A stretch of DNA of 64,000 bases from Megaustenia siamemsis (Eukaryota > Mollusca > Gastropoda > Stylommatophora > Ariophantidae). Under the pieces are notes generated by a model. That model saw nothing but the letters and a program-made list of their open reading frames with translations. It had not been told where the DNA came from and did no database searches. The position numbers and the translations under genes were made by a program. The stretch is taken from NCBI GenBank assembly GCA_032433765.1, contig JAVIAB010000047.1:12981107-13045106 (forward strand), given 5' to 3'. Below are positions 56,155 to 64,000 of the stretch, in pieces (position 1 is the first letter of the stretch; each line of letters starts with the position of its first letter).

Positions 56155-57230
56155 TGTAGAAGGGGGAAGCAGTGGAGAGAGTAGAGGAGTAAACAAAGAC
56201 GAGAGAACAATGTCAAGGAGAAAAAAGGAATAAGACAGTAGACGAAGTCATGAGAAAAAATAAGGCGATGATGGGTCGAAATTCACGTGGAAAACGTGAA
56301 GGCCATGTCCAGAAGTGAGTGGGCAGACAGACACGTAGGAAGTCAATTTTGATTGGCTGAGAAGATCCAGATTTAAGAGGTATACACTAAAGATCGAGAG
56401 CTTTATATGAAACACTGGGAGAGACTGAGTTGGCAGAGAGTGACAATCTAGAATAATGACACCAAGCAAGTGTAATTGTAAAAGTTTAGTCGGCAGAAGA
56501 AAACGTGATAGTTAGGAGATGCAGAGGCTAGTGAAGAATAGTTAGGCAGACAGATTAGTAAGTAGCACTACACTAAGAGACAGTTAGTAGCAGTTGCCAA
56601 GAGACCGCAGGGCCGGTAGTATTTAGATAGTATAGGGGGGGGGCGTTCGATGGGAACGGTCCACATGTAGTTAAGATTCGAGTATGAATGCGTTTAGAGC
56701 CCAGAGACAAGTGTTAGGGTGATAGACTAAAGAAATTATAAGAGTGCGCTTTAAGTGTGTGACCTGCCATATCTGTTGTGTATCGAGAGTCCGATGTGAC
56801 AGTATTAAAAGTCAGAACAAATTCTTATAACCAATGTGTTGTTATGTGTTACACAATTATATTTATCTGGCCTAGCGTCAACCCTCGGGGACGAATCATA
56901 ATAGCAGTAAAGTTGTCGTGGAATCACAATATGAAACAGTTATCCTAAAAACAAACCAGAAGTACTACGGTGACCAGACAAGGTCAAGGCTGAGATGAAC
57001 GCCCAGTGGGCACGAAGACATGTTGTCCCGAGAAATTCAAGAGCAGCGCATTCCAGCTGAGGTCAATCGAACAGAGAACTGACAGGTCGGTGAAGGCCGT
57101 CAGTAAAGTAACGATCGATATATCAACACAGTGTGCGAGTAAGAGCGTCACGCTACCATCACACATCATGCATGCTGCCATCATGCTGCACAGAAAGAAT
57201 TATATAATAAACGTCTAACACCCCGTTACA
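56155..57230 (+). mobile_element. Candidate solo LTR (1076 bp)
   Basis: It starts TGTAGAAGGGGG and ends AACACCCCGTTACA, the TG...CA form, with AATAAA 24 bp before the end. Flanked by the 4-bp repeat CAAG (56151-56154 and 57231-57234). Size, ends and duplication length resemble the LTRs of 6290-12687, but the sequence is not the same family. The strand is inferred from AATAAA. Confidence 0.5.
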
Positions 57231-57234
57231 CAAG

Positions 57235-57904
57235 TACCTGTTATATTCTTCTGCTCTATTCTTTCATTGTATGTGCACACTAACCTTGGTGTGTACTCTT
57301 CTGGTTATGTGGACATTATGCGCACATTTCTACATATATATGGTTGTCCCTGTATGGGGGTGCTTATGCATGTGTTCACATGTATGGGTGTGGGTATATG
57401 TATATGTATATATATTTGTATATATTTATACACTTGTTTGTATGTATATACATGTATGTGTTAGGCCTGTAGATGCTTATAGACACTGTCGGTGGCATTG
57501 TAGTGGAGGTAACCTAGACAATTTTCCCCCCACTCACATATTTTTAGAACTCTTTTTACACGTTATTGACCCGCGAATCCTTCTTTCTCCTTCTGGCCAC
57601 GGACCATGACACAGGGAAGAAATGTTCGTTTCTTAAGCCAGTTTCAATTATTTTGTTTTGGTTGTTTCATTACTAGTTAGCTATGTAATATCAGTTTTAT
57701 TCACTTACATATCTGTGTTTGTGTTGTTTGTTTGTTCCTGCTGAGGGCTTATTGAGCTGAAACGTCATTCAAATTTGTGTCATCTATCAATTATGTTAAG
57801 CTCTTACCATACCACTTTTTCTATTTTTTTTTTCCAATTCTCCTTCACATTTAACTTTACTGCAGCTTCACATTTGTATGCATTCATTTGCATTTCTTTA
57901 CCTT
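57235..57904. other. Stretch with a hammerhead-like motif near 57746-57775
   Basis: Mostly unremarkable TG-rich sequence. At 57746-57775 the order ctgctgag, ggcttattgagct, gaaac, gtc resembles a minimal hammerhead core with one change in the first conserved box. Such ribozymes are known near Penelope-like elements. Confidence 0.25.
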
Positions 57905-58115
57905 GACCCCTTTTTTATCTTGACCCTTCTAGGGCCATTAGATGTCACATGGGGTCCCTTGTGTTTTTAACCATCCATCTCTATTCTGGGCGAGATATAT
58001 GATCTCATCCAATGAATCTATGCCTACCAACTTTGCCTCTCTTATAAGTGTTCTTTTTCAGTGTCTCTCTAGGTCTTCCTTTTTTTTCTGCATGCTGTGT
58101 CCCAATCTCTCATTC
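57905..58115 (-). mobile_element. LINE family C-like relic
   Basis: The plus strand resembles 54850-55060 (tttgcctctcttataagtgt, tcagtgtctctctagg). Confidence 0.55.
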
Positions 58116-58299
58116 CTCTGTGCAAATTGCAAAAATATAGCCGTTATATATATTTCTTATTGATGCTGATCATTTTTGTGGGTATTCCTTAAGGTTTCAA
58201 GACACTCCGCAAGGACAATCTATGTTTTCTGTTAAATGTTTTTTTAAAAAAAATAAATGAAATTACAGATTAATAATTCTAGGTTTACCCAGCCATAAA

Positions 58300-58625
58300 T
58301 AGGCATTTGGGGGAATGGTTGGTCTCGAGGCATGCCGGACACAAGACAGAGAGGTTGTGAGTTCAAATCTCGGCTGCACCAGTTGTGATTTTTATTTGTG
58401 ATTTCTCTCTGTGGCAACCATCCCTAGTCTTGACAGTGAGGCATGGCTTGAAACGTTAGTTACTCATTGGAGGAAAAAATATGAATATCTCCAAAGATGG
58501 GATTATCTGCCTGTGTGGTGAGGGACTCCTGCGCTGCTAGGGAAAAATGGATTAACATGCAAAATTCAGTTCCTAGTCTCTAGGGATTTTGCCAGAGATA
58601 AAAGCTGGCAAACACATACCAGATT
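58300..58625 (+). mobile_element. tRNA-headed SINE, family beta
   Basis: Head gggggaatggttggtctcga and B box ttgtgagttcaaatctcggc, then a body with gtgaggcatggcttgaaacg and ggattaacatgcaaaattca, in the same order as the copies at 28958 and 20810. It lies about 125 bp below TPC exon 1. Confidence 0.7.
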
Positions 58626-58749
58626 TTTTTTCTGGGAAAGATCGGCAATGCAGGCATAATGTTGATCCCACATATTGACATTAACTATGGGTGAAAAAAA
58701 CATGAAAGACGGAAGAAAACTGAGTTATTGAGACAGAACAAAAATATAC

Positions 58750-58927
58750 CCTGGCAATGTTGTCTACCAACAAAATGAAAAGGCACAATAATTCTATTGA
58801 CTGCGTCAGCCAGCATGGTACTGTGATTCTCTCAGCTCGGGTTCGTGGGTCAGAGGTTACTGTGAGGGATGATGGGTATTCCACAAATGCAAGCAGATGC
58901 AGCAAAGTCACAACACCATAGCGGAAG
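58750..58927 (-). CDS. TPCN2: TPC2-like exon 1 of those seen: domain I S1 and S2
   Basis: 178 bp, entering in phase 1 after an AG acceptor with a T-rich tract (intron end tttttttcctag) and ending in phase 0 at CCAGG|GTATAT. It encodes S1 (FRYGVVTLLHLLAFVEYPSS), the S1-S2 loop and S2 (SIELLCLFILLVDNIAR). The AFVE-PSSL motif after S1 is typical of two-pore channels. At least one further exon upstream must supply the first two bases of its first codon; it was not found between here and 64000. Confidence 0.85.
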
Positions 58928-59184
58928 CTAGGAAAAAAATGTGTAAACAGAAAGATTATTGTATGCATTTCATTTATTGATGAGGCTGGTCATGTCATGA
59001 GAATGTTTGTAGTTTAAAATTTCTGCCCTTTGTGCCATCTTCAAGAGAGCAATAAATAGATAATGTCTTTCAGGGAAAGTAAGGTGCCCTGAGGTGGTAC
59101 TGACCACATCACTTTTCTTCTTCACTATTCACGAGTTAATTAAGCGTGTGTGAGATGTGTCATTAGGTTATGGAAAGCCATGGT

Positions 59185-61110
59185 ACCTGTGCCTCCTTTT
59201 GGCCCAACACATCTATCTTCAGCATGTGTAGATTTTAAATTATTTAATAAAGTTTCCTGGGCAGTGGCCATTTTGGCTTACTCTTTTAGATTTTTAACTG
59301 TCAAGCATTCTATAACATATGCAGAATGCACACGGGATATCCTGTTTTCACTGTTGTACGAGAAGGTTAAACATAGGATCCTACTACCCAGAGAGAGCTT
59401 GACATAGGATCCCACTACCCAGAAAAGCTTGACATATGATCCTACTACCCAGAGAGAGCTTGACATAGGATCCTACTACCCAGAGAGAGCTTGACATAGG
59501 ATCCTATTACCCAGAGAGAACTTGACATATGATCTCACTACCCAGAGAGAGCTTGACATAGGATCCCACTACCCAGAGAGGACTAGACATAGGATCCTAC
59601 TACCCAGAGAGGACTAGACATAGGATCCTACTACCAGAGAGGACTAGACATAGGATCCCACTACCCAGAGAGGACTAGACATAGGATCCCACTACCCAGA
59701 GAGGACTAGACATAGGATACCACTACCCAGAGAGGGCTAGACATTGGATCCCACTACCCAGAGAGGGCTAGACATAGGATCCTACTACCCAGAGAGGACT
59801 AGACATAGGATCCCACTACCCAGAGAGGGCTAGACATAGGATCCCACTACCCAGAGAGGGCTAGACATAGGATCCTACTACCCAGAGAGGACTAGACATA
59901 GGATCCTACTACCCAGAGAGGACTAGACATAGGATCCTACTACCCAGAGAGGACTAGACATAGGATCCTACTACCCAGAGAGGACTAGACATAGGATCCT
60001 ACTACCCAGAGAGGACTAGACATAGGATCCTACTACCCAGAGAGGATTAGACATAGGATCCCACTACCCAGAGAGGACTAGACATAGGATCCCACTACCC
60101 AGAGAGGCTAGACATAGGATCCCACTACCCAGAGAGGACTAGACATAGGATCCTACTACCCAGAGAGGACTAGATATAGGATCCTACTACCCAGAGAGGA
60201 CTAGATATAGGATCCCACTACTCAGAGAGGACTAGACATAGGATCCCACTACCCAGAGAGGACTAGACATAGGATCCTACTACCCAGAGAGGACTAGACA
60301 TAGGATCCTACTACCAGAGAGGACTAGACATAGGATCCCACTACCCAGAGAGGACTAGACATAGGATCCCACTACCCAGAGAGGACTAGACATAGGATAC
60401 CACTACCCAGAGAGGGCTAGACATTGGATCCCACTACCCAGAGAGGGCTAGACATAGGATCCTACTACCCAGAGAGGACTAGACATAGGATCCCACTACC
60501 CAGAGAGGGCTAGACATAGGATCCCACTACCCAGAGAGGGCTAGACATAGGATCCTACTACCCAGAGAGGACTAGACATAGGATCCTACTACCCAGAGAG
60601 GACTAGACATAGGATCCTACTACCCAGAGAGGACTAGACATAGGATCCTACTACCCAGAGAGGACTAGACATAGGATCCTACTACCCAGAGAGGACTAGA
60701 CATAGGATCCTACTACCCAGAGAGGATTAGACATAGGATCCCACTACCCAGAGAGGACTAGACATAGGATCCCACTACCCAGAGAGGGCTAGACATAGGA
60801 TCCCACTACCCAGAGAGGACTAGACATAGGATCCCACTACCCAGAGAGGACTAGACATAGGATCCTACTACCCAGAGAGGACTAGATATAGGATCCCACT
60901 ACTCAGAGAGGACTAGACATAGGATCCCACTACCCAGAGAGGACTAGACATAGGATCCCACTACCCAGAGAGGACTAGATATAGGATCCCACTACTCAGA
61001 GACGAAGGAGAGTAAAGCCAAGTTTGATGAGAAAACTGTCCACCACCTGAGGTGAGATACAAACCTAAGCTCTTCTTGCTCAGAGGTCAATATTCAACCT
61101 CTAGATGATC
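59185..61110 (-). mobile_element. SINE family gamma expanded by an internal minisatellite, locus 2
   Basis: The left flank (59185-59362) and right flank (61001-61110) match the flanks of the array at 43126-44813 (gcagtggccattttggctta, then a complement tRNA-like head near 61040-61100). The array at 59363-61000 lies between them. Confidence 0.7.
59363..61000. repeat. 31-bp satellite array, about 53 copies
   Basis: The unit is ctagacataggatcctacta followed by cccagagagga. It is related to the array at 43126-44813 (same agagag-(g)-ctagacat frame), but each array has its own consensus (cataggatcc here, catcagatctc there). Confidence 0.97.
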
Positions 61111-61630
61111 CAGCACTCAGCAAAGTAGTAGCCTCCTTCAGTCATAATTGACTATGGATTTTTAACTCCTCTTCAGGGCTCAAGCTTGGGAAGAAAAAGA
61201 AAGAGAAAAGTTGTTGCCCATGCAACATGTTTCTTCTCTCCATGCAGCCAAGTGATCCAAAGGTCTAGCAAGGCAAGAACAGTTTGGTGCCAACTGTGCT
61301 GCAGGAGTTGCCAGAGCAATGTTTAAATCAACACTGAACTGCCTGAGGGACTCTATCTCCAGATTTTTCCTCAGGGTTTACTCCTGAAATCTATTCCTTG
61401 AATGGGTAACTGCTAGACAGTGGGGGTTTATAATCGGAGTTGATCTTCTCCTCTAGATGCATTGCCATTTTTAACTAACGGGATGCATCTACTCGGGGAG
61501 GAGGTTAGGGCACCTCCAACATGCCGGTGAAAACGTCAATAGAGCCTATGGGCCATTTTATAGAATTAGCTACAAGCACCCAGCAACATCACTAATAAAT
61601 ATGCTAAAGGTAAGAAAGATTAGGGATACT
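61111..61630. other. Unclassified repeat-like stretch
   Basis: It contains ttcagtcataattgactatg near 61138, shared with 46455-46485, then GC-richer sequence with no open frame. Probably part of an uncharacterised repeat. Confidence 0.35.
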
Positions 61631-61905
61631 AGCATGATGTGCCCCATACATCGCAAGCATGATGTGCCCCATACATCACAAGCATGATGTGCCCCATACA
61701 TCACAAACATGTGCCCCATACATCACAAGCATGATGTGCCCCATACATCACAAACATGATGTGCCCCATACATCACAAACATGATGTGCCCCATACATCA
61801 CAAACATGATGTGCCCCATACATCACAAACATGATATGCCCCATATATCACATGCATGATGTGCCCCATACATCACAAACATGATGTACCCCATACATCA
61901 CAATT
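61631..61905. repeat. 25-bp minisatellite, about 11 copies
   Basis: The core gcatgatgtgccccatacat recurs every 25 bp with cacaa. A remnant (gcatgatgtgcaccacacat) reappears at about 62235-62270 beyond a SINE. Confidence 0.95.
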
Positions 61906-61909
61906 GGGG

Positions 61910-62205
61910 GCCTCTGTAGTCTAGTTGGGAAAACCACCAGACTGGGCTACCGACGTTCAGGCAACCCGTGTTCGATTCCCACTGGAAACAGTGTGAATTT
62001 TACTCAAGGTTGGAAAAAAATACCCCTGTGGTTGACTCAGCCGCTGGCAGAAATGGATACTTGGGTATGACTCTGGGAAGATGAGGAATGTCTCCTTGCA
62101 TTGTGAGTTTCAATGACTGAAGCGACACTGACCAGAAGTCTCCAAACACTTCTGGATAGGCAGCGAGCACATTTGGGTGAAAACTCACATGCTAAGATGT
62201 AGATT
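61910..62205 (+). mobile_element. tRNA-headed SINE, family epsilon, inside the 25-bp array
   Basis: Head ggcctctgtagtctagttgg (A box) and acccgtgttcgattcccact (B box), then a body of about 200 bp. Array units lie on both sides. Confidence 0.65.
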
Positions 62206-62461
62206 CAAGTCTCGCACTCTACCTTTACATCAGTAGCATGATGTGCACCACACATCACAAGCATGATGGGCTTTGTTTCCTATGTTATTTTCATCAGCAT
62301 TCCTGCTACAAACTTCAGCATGATAAACAAACCTCCACAGCACAAGGGGAAACTCTAGAGTGAGGTGAGTTTCTAGTATAAAATATATCACAATGTCTTA
62401 CTTGAAAGAGATGAGAATAAACATCTTCCATTGAAAACAGAAGTAGTCAGAAAGTAGTTGG

Positions 62462-62830
62462 GAAGACTGGGTGGCCTAGAGATAAGATACCAGCCTCTCA
62501 ACAGGATGATCCTGGGTTTGAGTCCTACCATAGGCAGTGAGAATATTTTCTTTCAATCTAAGATTACTTCATTGCTTTACTCTCCCCTGGTCTTTGGATA
62601 GTGAGATCAGATATCTAGCTCTTTAAAAAACCAGTTAAAATAGGAGGTCCTGTGTGCACTGGATCACAGTAAAGAGCATTTGGCAGTTAAAAGTAAAAAA
62701 GAGGATGCCAAAACTGGCCACCACTCCGATAAAAATTATTAAGCAAATCTACCCATGCTGAAGATGGATGTGTCAGGTCAAAAGGTGCAGATATCGCAGC
62801 TTGCTGAAATCAACACATCCACATACATTT
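62462..62830 (+). mobile_element. SINE family gamma, compact member with a single internal motif
   Basis: Head gactgggtggcctagagata, B box tcctgggtttgagtcctacc, then at 62583-62622 one copy of the motif (complement agatatctgatctcactatc) that is tandemly repeated at 43126-44813. The tail follows with ggaggtcctgtgtgcac, atttggcagttaaaagt and ggatgtgtcaggtcaaaagg. Confidence 0.7.
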
Positions 62831-62944
62831 AATGGGTGAAGAAGAAGAAAGAGCGAAAGTAGCTGTAGCACTTGTAAAGAATCAAAGAAAAATTGTAAAC
62901 CAACATAAAATTGATGTCATCAGATGCAAGAAACTGAGGAATAT

Positions 62945-64000
62945 CATCATCATCATCAAGTACCGGGCCTAGTGGCGTAGGTGATCATGTCTCTCCACAA
63001 CATTCGACCTTGGCAGCTATTTATCATTTCTGTTGTTGACCTTCTGCCAAGCCATTCTCTTAAGCTGTCTGTTATTTTTTCTCTTTGCTTCCCTCTATCT
63101 CTTCGTCCCTCAATTTTCCAGTCGTTACTATATATTCAAGTTCTCTTCTCATTACATGGCCAAAAAATGATGATTGTCTCTTCCTAACATTGGAAATTAG
63201 CTCTCTTTTTGCTTTGACCTTTCTCAGAACCTCTTCATTACTCTTCTTAGCTGTACATGGTATTCTCAACATTCTTCTGTAAAACCACATTTCTACAGAC
63301 TCCAGTCTTTTCTTGTCCTATTGTCCATGATTCGCATCCATATGTCAAGACTGGCTCTACGTAACATTTAAGAACTCTTTTTCTTGTTTCTATTGTCAAA
63401 AATGGATTGCATAGTATTTTCCTCGTTTTTTGGAAAGCTGCTTTTGTCTGAGCCATTCTACATCTCACCTCTTTTGTACATCTTCCGTCTGAGGTTAACA
63501 AAGTTCCCAAATATTTAAATTCATTTACCTGTTTTAATAGTGTTCCACTTGTCTTTATTTTGCACTGAGGTGATGTCTTTTTCTTTGTTGTTACCATTAC
63601 CTCTGTCTTTTTGCTATTAAGGCTGAGTCCTTTATTTTTGCTTTCCTTCACTACAATGTCCAACATTTCTTGTAACTCATTTTCACTCTTAGCGATTAAG
63701 ACTGTATCATCAGCATACCTTAGATTATTTATATTATGACCTCCAATTGTTATTCCAGGCATGCCCCTTATGGATCTTAAAATAATCTCACTATAAATAT
63801 TAAACAAATCTGGTGACAGCACACAACCTTGTCTAACACCCTGTTTTATTTGTTGAAACATTCCCAATTGGTTTCCAGTTCTTATGGCCGCTGTTTGTTG
63901 CCAGTACATGTTCTTTATTATTCTTAGATCTTTGCTGTCTATGTTTATGCTTTCTAAAATGTTGATTATTTCTTGGTGCTTTACTTTGTCAAATGCCTTG
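62945..64000 (-). pseudogene. RTE-like LINE family A, continues beyond the window
   Basis: The minus-strand frame 63909-63247 encodes [60 protein letters not shown] with an intact [22 protein letters not shown] and [16 protein letters not shown] frame change near 63315 breaks the C-terminal part ([20 protein letters not shown] at 63290-63072). The 3' end at 62945 has an (ATG)n tail. Coding sequence upstream of 63909 runs off the window edge ([11 protein letters not shown] type). Confidence 0.87.

Noticed and set aside
62370..62440. Candidate upstream channel exon on the minus strand (open stretch ending at TTTCAA|GTAAGA)
   Set aside because: The phase could fit, but the peptide does not resemble the YRxYYS segment expected before S1, and no good acceptor is present.

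Overview
The window is AT-rich animal nuclear DNA, most likely from a mollusc and perhaps a gastropod; the species call is inference. It holds spliced exons with GT-AG borders, introns of about 0.3 to 5.5 kb, tRNA-headed SINEs, many decayed non-LTR retrotransposons, minisatellites and TA microsatellites. No rRNA, true tRNA, CRISPR array or bacterial-style operon was seen.

Two host genes are supported, both on the minus strand. The first runs through most of the window: 17 coding exons between 58927 and 13969 encode about 528 residues of an endolysosomal two-pore channel, closest in motifs to TPC2. They cover domain I S1 to S6, the cytosolic linker, and domain II S1 to the start of S5. The 5' exon(s) and the exons for the second pore and C-terminus were not found. 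The second gene is an intronless 678-residue type I membrane protein at 3276-5312: signal peptide, one EGF module, two galactose-binding-like domains (the second fucolectin-like), a MEGF-type EGF block, one membrane helix and a short tail.

Layout: 1-3275 holds old repeats and a decayed Tc1-like relic; 3276-5312 the EGF/fucolectin receptor; 6290-12687 an LTR retrotransposon with near-identical LTRs, a 4-bp target duplication and only a gag gene ending in coiled coil; 12.7-58.9 kb the channel exons, with introns filled by RTE-like LINEs, an I/Jockey-like LINE carrying RNase H, SINEs, MITEs and minisatellites; 55.3-57.2 kb a Penelope-like fragment with a GIY-YIG domain between inverted repeats, then a candidate solo LTR; 59.2-64.0 kb a 31-bp satellite, more SINEs and the 3' part of another RTE-like LINE.

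The most interesting points are: two minisatellite arrays (43.1-44.8 and 59.4-61.0 kb) that look like expansions of a motif internal to one SINE family; the gag-only LTR element; a 409-bp LINE derivative made of a 5' end joined to a 3' tail and bounded by a 13-bp target duplication; a twin-primed I-like LINE with a 10-bp duplication; a TTAA-flanked MITE family split by a LINE; and a one-base phase conflict between two channel exons. All family assignments come from motif recognition by eye, without database searches.
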